Shown here one piece after another: positions 8,383 through 16,626 of a DNA stretch of 44,698 bases; the stretch's first letter is position 1, and each line of letters begins with the position of its first letter. Where the stretch lies: contig VHBO01000014.1 of NCBI GenBank assembly GCA_016871895.1, positions 1-44,698 on the forward strand, given 5' to 3'. Made by a program: the position numbers and the translations under genes. This DNA comes from Gemmatimonadota bacterium. GTDB lineage: Bacteria > Gemmatimonadota > Gemmatimonadetes > Gemmatimonadales > Gemmatimonadaceae. A model generated the notes under the pieces. It did no database searches, was not told the DNA's origin, and worked only from the letters and a program-made list of their open reading frames with translations.

Positions 8383-10140
8383 TCACCGGCTGTTGAGGGC
8401 GCCGAGGACCTTCCCGAGGAAGGCGTCGATCGCCGCGTTCTCGATCCACCGCACTACAATCACGAGATCCTGTTCCGGCGCCACGAAGACGAGGTTCGTG
8501 CCGTTCCCGACGTGCCCGAACGCGCTCGCCGGCGCGCTCGGCATCCACTTCCGCTCGGTGTTGAGGAACCAGTTCATATAGCCGTAGGTGGGCTGCGGCC
8601 CCGTCGGCGTGAGCGCCTGCGCGACCCACGCGTCGGAGAGGATGCGCCGCGTCCCCCACATCCCGCGCCGCTGCGTGAGGAGCCCGAAGCGCGCGAGGTC
8701 CCACGCGTTGATGAACATCCCGCCACCCCAATGGCCACCGCCGCTCACCACCTGCACCGGGCGCCCATCGAGGGTGATCCACGCATTGTCGTACCCATTC
8801 CAGCGCCAGCTGCGCGAGGCACCGATGGGATCCATCACCTCGTCACGCAACACCTCGGGGAGGGGCCGACGCCAGACGTTCGTCGCCGCGAGCGCCAGCA
8901 CGTTCACCCGCACATCGTTGTACTCGTACGTCGTCCCCGGCCGGGCGCGCGGACGCGTGCGCCATTCGGCGGGGTTCGCCGACGGCCGGTCGGCCCAATC
9001 GGGCTTCCCCCAGAGCGTCCCCTCCCAATCGCTCGTCTGCCGGAGGAGATCGTCCCAGCGGATCGTACGGTTGTGCGGCGTGCTCCACGGATCGAGGAGC
9101 ATCGACTCCCCTGTCGTCGTGCCGGGCTCGGCCGGCGCCGTGAGCCGAAGTCGATAGGTCGGTGCCTGCGAGCGCCACACCATGTCGCGCACCGAGCCGA
9201 TCAGGCCACGGTCGACGGCGAGGCCGACGGTCGTCGAGAGGAAGCTCTTCGTGACGCTGTGCGTCATATCGACCCGGTCCGGCTCCCCCCAGCTCGCGAT
9301 GATGAACCCGCCCCGCAGGATCACCCCCGTCGGCTCGCCACGCGGTGCGAACGGACCGATCCCCTGCCCGAACGGCTCACGACCGAAAGTGCGGTAGTGG
9401 TTCTCCTCCATATCACGCGGCGCCTTCGCCTCGTTCTCGACGGCGAACGCGATCGCGGCCGCGAGCGTCGCGCTGTCCACCCCCATCGCCGCTGGGGACC
9501 TCCGCTCCCAGGTGGCATCGGGCACATAGGGCGCGGCGACCGGACGCGCCCGCCCGAGCCCGGCCTGTGCCTCCGCGACCGTCGGTGACGTGGCGGCCGC
9601 CATCCCCGAGACGAGCACCAGCCCCGCCGCGGTGAGACGCGCCCGCTTCCGCTTCGTGAGATAGGGCAAGAGCCAGAGATAGGCACCCGTCAACCAGAGG
9701 CCGAAGAGCACGATCCCCGAGGGGAGGAAAATCCCGAGCTTCGCCGCATCACCGAAGAAGGAACCATCGTGCAACTGCTCGATGAGGTCCGACCGCCGAT
9801 ACGCCGTCTGCAGGACCGCACCGTCGGCGAGCGCGAGCTGCGCTTCCCACCGCGAATGCGTGATGACCTTCAGGATCCCCTTCCCGGGGCGCACATCCAC
9901 CCGCTCGATGTCCTCCCAGCCGCGCACCCCGGCCTCCGGCATCGCGCGGGCGGCGGCGAGGATCACGTCCCACGCGACGGTCGGCACCGACACGGGCGTG
10001 CGCCGCTCCGCAGGCTGCACCCAGGTGACCTGCTTCTTCACCTGCAGCAGGAGCCCCGACCCGACGACACAGAGCAGGGGGAGGAAGACGGCGACGGAGC
10101 CCCACCGATGGAGCCGGCGGGAGAGGATCGAGAGGCGCAT
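8383..10140 (-). CDS. PepSY membrane domain fused to a periplasmic class-C beta-lactamase-like serine hydrolase
   Basis: 585 residues from the ATG at 10140. Residues 1-160 are a PepSY-associated membrane module: helix 1 near 14-33, an exported loop with a PepSY-like fold, helix 2 near 138-160. A basic KRKRAR patch then precedes a third hydrophobic stretch (about 169-185) ending in AEAQA, which looks like an embedded signal peptide or anchor. From about 200 on it is a serine hydrolase of the penicillin-binding/NylB type: SVTK at 295-298 is the SxxK catalytic motif, with a later EYND tyrosine motif and GHVGNG near the end. The predicted topology (N-in, three helices) puts the hydrolase in the periplasm. 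The substrate is unknown. It is the first gene of a pair with the amidohydrolase. Confidence 0.85.
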   Translation of the reverse strand: MRLSILSRRLHRWGSVAVFLPLLCVVGSGLLLQVKKQVTWVQPAERRTPVSVPTVAWDVILAAARAMPEAGVRGWEDIERVDVRPGKGILKVITHSRWEAQLALADGAVLQTAYRRSDLIEQLHDGSFFGDAAKLGIFLPSGIVLFGLWLTGAYLWLLPYLTKRKRARLTAAGLVLVSGMAAATSPTVAEAQAGLGRARPVAAPYVPDATWERRSPAAMGVDSATLAAAIAFAVENEAKAPRDMEENHYRTFGREPFGQGIGPFAPRGEPTGVILRGGFIIASWGEPDRVDMTHSVTKSFLSTTVGLAVDRGLIGSVRDMVWRSQAPTYRLRLTAPAEPGTTTGESMLLDPWSTPHNRTIRWDDLLRQTSDWEGTLWGKPDWADRPSANPAEWRTRPRARPGTTYEYNDVRVNVLALAATNVWRRPLPEVLRDEVMDPIGASRSWRWNGYDNAWITLDGRPVQVVSGGGHWGGGMFINAWDLARFGLLTQRRGMWGTRRILSDAWVAQALTPTGPQPTYGYMNWFLNTERKWMPSAPASAFGHVGNGTNLVFVAPEQDLVIVVRWIENAAIDAFLGKVLGALNSR

Positions 10141-10240
10141 AGGGCGACGGGCGTGGGGGACGTTGCGCGAACCTCCAGAAGATGGTCGCTTTCCCCCCGA
10201 GCCCGGAATGCCTGCCGGCCTCGTCCGTCCGCCCCCCTTC

Positions 10241-10245
10241 GGAGG
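10241..10245 (+). promoter_or_regulatory. Shine-Dalgarno site that sets the M20D start
   Basis: GGAGG lies 10 bases before the ATG at 10256. The open frame continues far upstream but lacks a signal peptide there, so this site supports the shorter, secreted form. Confidence 0.7.
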
Positions 10246-10255
10246 AACCGCCTCG

Positions 10256-11908
10256 ATGTCCCTGTGGTCCCGTCCCATCCGTCTCGCCCTCGTCGGCCTC
10301 GCCGCCCTCACCCTCCCGGTGACGGCGTCGGCGCAGCTGAGTGCCGCCGACTCCGCTCGTCTCGAGCGCCTCAAGGCCGAGGCGCTCACGAAGGTCGACC
10401 CGAAGCTCGTCCAGGAGATCGTCGACCAGCTCTTCTCCTACTCCGAACTCGGGATGCAGGAGTTCGAGACCCAGCGCTACATCACCCGCCTCCTCCGCTC
10501 CAAGGGCTTCACGGTCGACTCCGGCTACGCCGGGATGCCGAGCGCCTGGGTCGCGCGGTGGGTGAGCCCCGCCGGCCCGAAGCCCGAGATCTCCCTCGGC
10601 TCCGACGTCGACGGCATCCCGCAGGCGAGCAACCGCCCGGCGGTCGCCTTCCGCGACCCGCAGGTGGAGGGCGCGCCCGGACACGGCGAAGGCCATAACT
10701 CCGGTCAGGCGGTGAACATCGCGGCGGCGCTCGTCGTGAAGGAGCTCATGATCCGCGAGCGGATCCCGGGCACAATCGTCCTCTGGCCCGGCATCGCCGA
10801 GGAGCAGATGGCGGGGAAGGCCTTCCTCGTGCGCGCAGGACTCCTCAAGAACACCGACGTCGCGCTCTTCACGCACGTGGGCAGCGACCTCGGCGTGCAG
10901 TGGGGCGCCTCCGGCTCGACGGCGCTGATCTCCGCGATCTTCAAGTTCCGCGGCACCAGCGCGCACGCCGCCGGCGCCCCGTGGCGCGGCCGCTCCGCGC
11001 TCGACGCCGCGATGCTGATGGGCACCGGGTGGGAATACCAGCGCGAGCACAACGAGCTCCCGACGCGCTCGCACTACGTGATCCGCGACGGCGGCGACCA
11101 GCCGAACGTCGTGCCGAGCACCGCGAGCATCTGGTTCTACTTCCGCGAGCGCGACTACGAGCGCACCAAGGCGCTCTTCGAGCGCGGTCGGCAGATCGCG
11201 CAGGGCGCGGCGATGATGGCAAACGTCAGCCTCGACACCGTGATGATGGTCGGCTCCGGCTGGAGCGCGCATTTCAACAAGACCATCGCCGAGGTGACGC
11301 ACAGCAACATCCGGCGCGTCGGGATGCCGCAGTGGGATTCCGCCGACGTCGCGATGGCCCGCGCGCTGCAGCGTGAGCTCGGCGTCCGCGAGGGCGGCCT
11401 CGGCACCGAGACCGCGCTCAACGTCGGTCTGCCCGTCCCCGCCAGCCAGCAGATGGGCGGCGGCTCCGACGACATCGGCGACGTCTCGTGGAATGTGCCC
11501 ACCGTCACGCTCCGCTTCCCGTCGAACATCCCCGGCCCGCCGGGCCACAACTGGGCGAACGCCATCGTGATGGCGACGCCGATCGCCCACAAGGGCGCCT
11601 ACGCGGGCGCCAAGGTGCAGGCGCTCACGATGCTCGACATCCTCCTCCGCAAGGAAGTGGTGGATTCGGCCTGGGCGTACTTCCGCGACGTGCAGACGAA
11701 GGAAATCAAGTACACCCCCTTCATCGCGCCGACCGATCAGCCGCCGATCTACCTGAATCAGGAGATCATGGCGAAATACAAGCCGCTCCTGCAGCCGTAC
11801 TACTACGATCCGAAGAAGTTCAAGACGTATCTCGAGCAACTCGGGATCGCGTACCCGACGACGCGCGAGATGCTCCGCCCGCGGATGGACGGCCAGCCGC
11901 AGCCCTGA
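10256..11908 (+). CDS. Secreted M20D amidohydrolase, AbgB-like
   Basis: 550 residues with a signal peptide (LALVGLAALTLPVTASAQ). It belongs to the M20D metallopeptidase/amidohydrolase group that includes p-aminobenzoyl-glutamate hydrolase subunit B: ELGMQEFETQRYI, SLGSDVDGIPQ, GHGEGHNSGQAVNIAA, GIAEEQMAGKAF, GTSAHAAGAPWRGRSALDA (dimerisation domain), and GGGSDDIGDVSW with PPGHNWAN near the end. In most members the metal motif is GHxCGHD; here the Cys is Glu. The long C-terminal tail with YYYDPKKFKTYLEQLG is typical of the larger periplasmic forms. It probably cleaves an amide bond of an N-acyl amino acid or peptide; the exact substrate is open. A strong hairpin lies 20 bases after the stop. 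Confidence 0.88.
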   Translation: MSLWSRPIRLALVGLAALTLPVTASAQLSAADSARLERLKAEALTKVDPKLVQEIVDQLFSYSELGMQEFETQRYITRLLRSKGFTVDSGYAGMPSAWVARWVSPAGPKPEISLGSDVDGIPQASNRPAVAFRDPQVEGAPGHGEGHNSGQAVNIAAALVVKELMIRERIPGTIVLWPGIAEEQMAGKAFLVRAGLLKNTDVALFTHVGSDLGVQWGASGSTALISAIFKFRGTSAHAAGAPWRGRSALDAAMLMGTGWEYQREHNELPTRSHYVIRDGGDQPNVVPSTASIWFYFRERDYERTKALFERGRQIAQGAAMMANVSLDTVMMVGSGWSAHFNKTIAEVTHSNIRRVGMPQWDSADVAMARALQRELGVREGGLGTETALNVGLPVPASQQMGGGSDDIGDVSWNVPTVTLRFPSNIPGPPGHNWANAIVMATPIAHKGAYAGAKVQALTMLDILLRKEVVDSAWAYFRDVQTKEIKYTPFIAPTDQPPIYLNQEIMAKYKPLLQPYYYDPKKFKTYLEQLGIAYPTTREMLRPRMDGQPQP

Positions 11909-11927
11909 CGGGCGGCGCACTGATGGG

Positions 11928-11965
11928 ACAGCGGCCCGACCCGGGTGACCGGGTCGGGCCGCTGT
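11928..11965. terminator. 17-bp perfect hairpin after the M20D gene
   Basis: Arms at 11928-11944 and 11949-11965 pair over 17 bases with a GTGA loop. It begins 20 bases after the stop codon. The stem is extremely GC-rich, but no T-run follows, so it may stop transcription poorly by itself and act as a 3' end stabiliser. Confidence 0.65.
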
Positions 11966-12074
11966 GCGTTCGGGGGTCCGGCACGAGCGGTCTGCCGCTC
12001 ACGAGGGTCGTCCCGATGCAGCGGCGCCCGTCAGGGGGTAGGATTCAGACACCACCGACGCCCGGAGGGCGCTT

Positions 12075-12251
12075 ATGGCCAGCCTCGACGACAAGTCGAT
12101 CCAGAACCTTGTGAAGAAGATGCAGAAGCAGGCGAAGCCCCGGAATCTCGAGGCGAAGACCTACGACGCGACCGCGCCGAAGCGCGTCACCGATGCGCAG
12201 GACGAGGAACGGGAGCGGATGTTCAAGGAGATGAAGCGCCGCGAGTTCTGA
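12075..12251 (+). CDS. 58-residue charged protein of unknown function
   Basis: ATG at 12075 with a GGAGGG ribosome site 5 bases upstream; the stop is TGA at 12249-12251. The peptide is rich in Lys, Glu, Arg and Gln and is predicted to be helical (KSIQNLVKKMQKQAKP near the N-terminus; DEERERMFKEMKRREF at the C-terminus). It has no signal peptide or membrane segment. Clear upstream ribosome site, isolated position between two hairpins and coding-like codon use make it a probable real gene. I do not recognise the family. Confidence 0.7.
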   Translation: MASLDDKSIQNLVKKMQKQAKPRNLEAKTYDATAPKRVTDAQDEERERMFKEMKRREF

Positions 12252-12257
12252 CGGTGC

Positions 12258-12281
12258 CGGGGCCGCCCACGAGCGGCCCCG
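12258..12281. terminator. GC-rich hairpin between convergent genes
   Basis: A 9-bp stem (12258-12266 with 12273-12281) and 6-base loop start 7 bases after the stop of the 58-residue gene and about 30 bases before the stop of the convergent phosphodiesterase gene. It could serve both directions. No T-run is seen. Confidence 0.5.
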
Positions 12282-12312
12282 TCGAGCGCGGCCCCATCGG
12301 GACCGGACCGCC

Positions 12313-13617
12313 TCAGTCCGGCGGCCGCAGCGCCGCCCGCACGCTGTCGATCGACCCGTCGGTCCGCGCGGGTCGCACGCCGAGGAGCGCCGCCACGAAC
12401 GGATAGACGTGGACGTTCGAGAAGGCGGGGATCGTGAGCCCGGAGGCTGAGACCCCCGGCCCCGCCGCGACGAAGAGCGTCCCCATCGAGGGCAGCGCCG
12501 GATCGTATCCGTGCGCGCCCCCCCAACTCGTCTTCCGGGCGAGCTCCGCACGCGTCGCGATCGTCCACCCGTCATCCGCCACCGCGACGATCGGCGTGAT
12601 GCGCGGGTTCCCGGCGAACCGATACGATGCCGGCACGGCCTCGCGACGATACGCCTGCAGGTGCGGGTGCGCCCCCGCGAGCCGCGCCATCACACGGGCC
12701 ACGTCGCCGTCGCGCGGCACGATCATCGCCACGGGATTCTGATCGAGGATCTCCACGGTCGAGAGATCCAGGTAGTCGTCGAGCACGATGACGCGTTCCG
12801 CCGCCACCGGCGCCATTCCGTGGTCACCGACGATCACGATGTTCACCACGTCGGTGAGGCCGAGCCGCGCGATGCCATCGACGATCGCGCCGACGGCGGA
12901 ATCCACCCGCGCGATCGCGGAGTCCACCTGCGGCGCGGCGGGGCCGAAGGAGTGGCCCGCATCATCGGTGTCGGAGAAGTAGGCGGCGATCAGCGCCGGC
13001 GCCTCCGCCGGCGGCATCGCGAGCCACTCGAGGATCCGCGCGACGCGCACCGCGTTCGGCCGCGTGTGCTCGTACGGGTACCACCAGGTCGGCCGCACGC
13101 CGCCGACGGCGGCCTCGGAACCGGGCCAGAAATACGCCGCGGCACGACGCCCCTGCCGCTCCACCGTCACCCAGATCGGCTCGCCCCCCCACCACGCTGG
13201 ATTCCGGACCGCGGCGGTGTCGCTCATCCGGAAGAGCCCGAGCGTCGGCTCACGCATCACATTCGCGACGATCCCGTGGTGCGCCGGGGTGAGCCCCGTG
13301 ACCAGCGTGTAGTGGTTCGGGAAGGTCTTCGACGGGAACGACGGCACGAGACGCTCCGCGCGCACCCCGCGCGCGGCGAGGGCGCGGAGCCGCACCGCCG
13401 TGGGCCGCGTGAGATAGTCGGTGCGGAAGCCGTCGAGCGAGATCATCACCACCCGCGGCCACTGCGCGACGGCGGGCACCGACGCGGGACGTGACGGCGT
13501 ACCGCTGCACCCGAGGAGCGTGAGCGCCAGGCATCCCGCGGAGCACACGCTGGTGGCCGAGCGCCGACGCGGCACGACCATCCCGACCATGCCGAGCATC
13601 CGCCGCCGCGCGCTCAC
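12313..13617 (-). CDS. Ectonucleotide pyrophosphatase/phosphodiesterase-family lipoprotein
   Basis: 434 residues if the GTG at 13617 is used, which overlaps the ligase stop (GTGA); ATGs at 13599 and 13587 also fit. The N-terminus ends in a lipobox (LTLLGC). The alkaline-phosphatase fold of the NPP group is clear: VVMISLDGFRTDYL gives the first metal Asp, FPSKTFPNHYTLVTG the nucleophilic Thr, YFSDTDDAGHSFGP the second metal ligands, VGDHGM the conserved Asp-His, and WGGAHGYDP the last metal His. These enzymes cleave nucleotide or phospholipid phosphodiesters outside the cytoplasm. It lies directly after the acyl-CoA ligase and is probably translated by coupling. Confidence 0.9.
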   Translation of the reverse strand: MSARRRMLGMVGMVVPRRRSATSVCSAGCLALTLLGCSGTPSRPASVPAVAQWPRVVMISLDGFRTDYLTRPTAVRLRALAARGVRAERLVPSFPSKTFPNHYTLVTGLTPAHHGIVANVMREPTLGLFRMSDTAAVRNPAWWGGEPIWVTVERQGRRAAAYFWPGSEAAVGGVRPTWWYPYEHTRPNAVRVARILEWLAMPPAEAPALIAAYFSDTDDAGHSFGPAAPQVDSAIARVDSAVGAIVDGIARLGLTDVVNIVIVGDHGMAPVAAERVIVLDDYLDLSTVEILDQNPVAMIVPRDGDVARVMARLAGAHPHLQAYRREAVPASYRFAGNPRITPIVAVADDGWTIATRAELARKTSWGGAHGYDPALPSMGTLFVAAGPGVSASGLTIPAFSNVHVYPFVAALLGVRPARTDGSIDSVRAALRPPD

Positions 13618-15314
13618 GGCGCCACCGGCTCTTCCGTGAGGAACCGCCGCAGCACCTTCCCGATCATCGACTTCGGCAACTCCGTCTTGAAGACGACGCG
13701 CGCTGGCACCTTGAACGGCGCGAGATGCTGCTTGCACCAGTCACGCAGCTCACCCTCCGTGACCGTCTTCCCCGCCCGCGGCACCACGAAGGCGACGGCG
13801 ACCTCCCCGCGTGCCGCATCGGGGAACCCGCGCACCCCCGCCTCCTGCACGTGGGGATGCTTCGCGAGCGCCTCCTCGATCTCGCGCGGCCAGACCTGCA
13901 TCCCATTCATCTTGATGAGGTCCTTCTTCCGGTCCACGATGAACAGGAAGTGGTCCTCGTCGAGATAGCCGAGGTCGGCGGTGTGCAACCAGGTCCGCCC
14001 GTCCGCGTGCACGTGCAGCATCTGGTCCGCGTCGGGCGCGGGGTTGTAGTAACCCTTCATCAGCTGCGGTCCGTGCAGGAGGATCTCCCCCACCTCGCCC
14101 GGCGGCAACTCGCGCGTGGGATCGTCGGCGTCGACGACCTTCACACGGCAGTCCGGGATCGGGATGCCCACCGAACCCTGCTTCTCGGGGCCCTTCAGGG
14201 GCCAGACCACGGAGACGAGGTTCGACTCCGTCATCGCGTACCCCTCGACGATGCGGGCGCCGGTGAGGTCGGTGAACCGCTTCCGCGTCTCCGCGAGGAG
14301 CGGCGCCGCGCCGGAGACGCAGGCCCGCATCGACGCGAAGTCGGCCTTCCGCGACGCGACGCGCGGATGGTTGAGCAACGCATTGTAGAGTGTCGGCACG
14401 CCACAGAAGATCGCCGGCTTCGCCCACTCGATCGTCTTCACGAGGTCGTTCAGGTCCCGCGGGTTCGGGATCAGCACCACCGGATTGTGCCCGATCGCGC
14501 ACGCCGACTGCACGCCGGTCGCGCCGTACGTGTGAAAGAGGGGCAGTGGGAGGCAGTAGCTCCCCTCCCACTCGGGGAGCACGTCGCGCATCCAAGCGCG
14601 GAACTGGAGCCCAGTCATCACGAGCGCGTGATGATGCACCCGGACCGCCTTCGGCGTCCCCGTCGTCCCGCCGCTCATCAGCAGCAGCGCGTCGTCATCG
14701 GTGCCGGGCCGCGCCACCGTCGGGCGCTGCCCGCGATACGCCGCCACGAGCGACGGCAGGGTGCGGTCCCCATCCCGCAACGTCGGCCGATGCCCACCCT
14801 TCTTTTCAAGCACGAGAGTGAACACCGCGCGCAGCATCGGCGGGAGCCACTCCTTGATGCTCGTCGAGACCACGTGCGCGACCCCAGGGACCCGTCGCTG
14901 CGCCCCCTTCACCCGATCGTAGAAGGTCGAGAGGGTGACGATGACCTTCGGGCGGCTCGTCGTCATCGGCCCGACGAGCTCATCCTCGCTGTAGATCGGA
15001 TTCAGAGGAACGAGGGTGGCACCGAGCTTCCAGACGGCCCATTCCACGACGAAGAACTGCGGGCAGTTCGGGAGGAGCACCGCGACCCGGTCCCCCCGCG
15101 TGACGCCCATCGCCGCCAATGCGCAGGCGAAGGCATCGCTCTGGTCCGCGAGCGCGCGCCACCCGATGCGCCGCCCCTTGAAGAGCACCGCCGGCGCGTC
15201 GGGCCGCTCGCGCAACGCGTCGTCGATGTAATCGAGCAGGGTCCGCTGCGGGTACGTGCCGATCGTCGCGGGGACGCCGGGGTCGTAATGGCGGAGCCAG
15301 GGAAGCGGGTCCAT
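13614..15314 (-). CDS. Long-chain fatty-acid-CoA ligase (FadD-like AMP-forming ligase)
   Basis: 566 residues, complete for the family. It activates a carboxylic acid as acyl-AMP and passes it to CoA. Motifs in order: P-loop LMSGGTTGTPKA at about 212-222, EGYAMTES, LHTADLGYLDEDHFLFIVDR (ATP-binding Asp and hinge), KDLIKMNGMQVWPREIEEAL, and the C-terminal LPKSMIGKVLRR with catalytic Lys553. No signal peptide is present. The substrate is probably a medium- or long-chain fatty acid, judging by similarity to FadD. It is divergent from the M20 gene, only 29 bases apart, and its stop overlaps the start of the phosphodiesterase gene. Confidence 0.9.
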   Translation of the reverse strand: MDPLPWLRHYDPGVPATIGTYPQRTLLDYIDDALRERPDAPAVLFKGRRIGWRALADQSDAFACALAAMGVTRGDRVAVLLPNCPQFFVVEWAVWKLGATLVPLNPIYSEDELVGPMTTSRPKVIVTLSTFYDRVKGAQRRVPGVAHVVSTSIKEWLPPMLRAVFTLVLEKKGGHRPTLRDGDRTLPSLVAAYRGQRPTVARPGTDDDALLLMSGGTTGTPKAVRVHHHALVMTGLQFRAWMRDVLPEWEGSYCLPLPLFHTYGATGVQSACAIGHNPVVLIPNPRDLNDLVKTIEWAKPAIFCGVPTLYNALLNHPRVASRKADFASMRACVSGAAPLLAETRKRFTDLTGARIVEGYAMTESNLVSVVWPLKGPEKQGSVGIPIPDCRVKVVDADDPTRELPPGEVGEILLHGPQLMKGYYNPAPDADQMLHVHADGRTWLHTADLGYLDEDHFLFIVDRKKDLIKMNGMQVWPREIEEALAKHPHVQEAGVRGFPDAARGEVAVAFVVPRAGKTVTEGELRDWCKQHLAPFKVPARVVFKTELPKSMIGKVLRRFLTEEPVAP

Positions 15315-15331
15315 CGGTTTGGGGCTGAGGG

Positions 15332-15337
15332 TACATT
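15332..15337 (+). promoter_or_regulatory. Possible -10 element of a leaderless transcript
   Basis: TACATT ends 6 bases before the ATG at 15344. At that distance the transcript would begin at or next to the start codon. There is no ribosome site in front of the gene. No good -35 is seen. Confidence 0.4.
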
Positions 15338-15343
15338 CCGAAT

Positions 15344-16618
15344 ATGCACACCCTCGTCCCGCACCACATCCGCGCCCGCGCCGCGGCCGCGCTCCTGACC
15401 CTTGCGCCCGCCGCCCTCTCGGCGCAGACCCCCGCGCTTCTCACCGCCGATCCTGTCATCCAGCGCGCGATGGCGGCGATGCCTACGCTCCAATCGTGGA
15501 CGCTCGCGCAGCAGGTCGCGATCTGCGAGATCCCGGCCCCGCCATTCAAGGAGCAGGCGCGCGCCGAGGCGTTCCGGAGCCGATTGATCGCCCTCGGCTA
15601 CGCCGACGCTCGCATCGACGCCGAGGGGAACGTCATCGTGCGGATCGGGCGCGGACGCGGACCCGTCGTGATGATCGCCGGCCACCTCGACACCGTCTTC
15701 CCCGAGGGGACCGATGTCCGCACCACGCGGACCGGCGCCCGGATCGCCGGCCCCGGGATGGGCGATGATTGCCGCGGCCTCGCAGTGCTGCTCACCCTCG
15801 CGCGCGTGATCAAGGAGCAGCGCGTCGAGCCGGCCGGGACACTCTACCTCGTCGGCAACGTCGGCGAGGAGGGGCCCGGCAACCTCCGCGGCGTCCGACA
15901 TCTCTTCACGAAGGAATTCCCCGGCCAGATCCAGTACTTCATCTCCGTAGACGGCGCGGGCGGCGGCGCGATCACCTCGCGGGCCGTCGGCAGCCACCGC
16001 TACACCGTCTCCTTCGAGGGGCCGGGCGGGCACAGCTACGGCGCCTTCGGGATGGCGAACCCGATGCACGCGATGGGCCGCGCGATCGCGAACATCGCCG
16101 ACCTCCGCGTCCCGACGACACCGAAGGTGACCTACAACGTCGGCAGCGTGCGCGGCGGGACGAGCGTGAACACCATCACGCCACTCGCCCAGATGGAAGT
16201 CGATATGCGCTCCGAATCGCCCGAAGCGCTGGCCACGGTCGACGCGCAGATCCGCGCCGCAATCGAGGCCGGGGCCGCCGCCGAGCGGGCGCGGTGGCCG
16301 AACTCGCGGGCCGGCATCACCGTGAAGTTCGACACCATCGGCATCCGCCCGACCGGTGCACAGTCTGACGACACCCCACTCGTTCGTGTCGCCTGGGCCG
16401 CGGTCGAATCGCTCGGCTGGATCCCCGCCACGACGGCCTCGAGCACCGACGCGAACCTCCCTATCGCCCTCGGCATCCCCGCCATCACCATCAACGGCGG
16501 CGGACGCAGCAGCGGCGCGCACGGCACGGAGGAGGTGTATGAGGAACTCCCCGATTCGTACAAGGGGCCGCAGCTCGCGCTGCTGATCGTCACCGCGCTC
16601 ACGGGCATCGCCCGCTAG
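15344..16618 (+). CDS. Secreted M20 family metallopeptidase
   Basis: 424 residues with a signal sequence ending LAPAALSAQ. The di-zinc aminoacylase/carboxypeptidase fold is shown by VVMIAGHLDTVFP (metal His and catalytic Asp), GPGMGDDCRGLA (bridging Asp), GNVGEEGPGNL (catalytic Glu pair), FISVDGAG and the late SSGAHGTEEVYE with the final His. The lid domain starts at GSHRYTVSFEGPGGHSYGAFG. It probably acts as a periplasmic dipeptidase or aminopeptidase (peptidase T or ArgE/DapE-like); the specificity is not clear. It is followed 8 bases later by the DUF411 gene, so the two share a transcript. Confidence 0.9.
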   Translation: MHTLVPHHIRARAAAALLTLAPAALSAQTPALLTADPVIQRAMAAMPTLQSWTLAQQVAICEIPAPPFKEQARAEAFRSRLIALGYADARIDAEGNVIVRIGRGRGPVVMIAGHLDTVFPEGTDVRTTRTGARIAGPGMGDDCRGLAVLLTLARVIKEQRVEPAGTLYLVGNVGEEGPGNLRGVRHLFTKEFPGQIQYFISVDGAGGGAITSRAVGSHRYTVSFEGPGGHSYGAFGMANPMHAMGRAIANIADLRVPTTPKVTYNVGSVRGGTSVNTITPLAQMEVDMRSESPEALATVDAQIRAAIEAGAAAERARWPNSRAGITVKFDTIGIRPTGAQSDDTPLVRVAWAAVESLGWIPATTASSTDANLPIALGIPAITINGGGRSSGAHGTEEVYEELPDSYKGPQLALLIVTALTGIAR

Positions 16619-16626
16619 AAGGATCG

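Noticed and set aside
9782-10255. Upstream extension of the M20D gene
   Set aside because: It lies opposite the PepSY coding sequence and puts the signal peptide in the middle; GGAGG before 10256 supports the shorter gene.
10141-10389. N-terminal extension of the PepSY-hydrolase frame
   Set aside because: Arg/Ala-rich sequence without similarity; ATG 10140 starts directly at the PepSY membrane module.
13725-15398. Plus-strand frame of 557 codons opposite the acyl-CoA ligase
   Set aside because: No family similarity and a composition biased to Arg, His and Pro; the ligase on the other strand has all its motifs.
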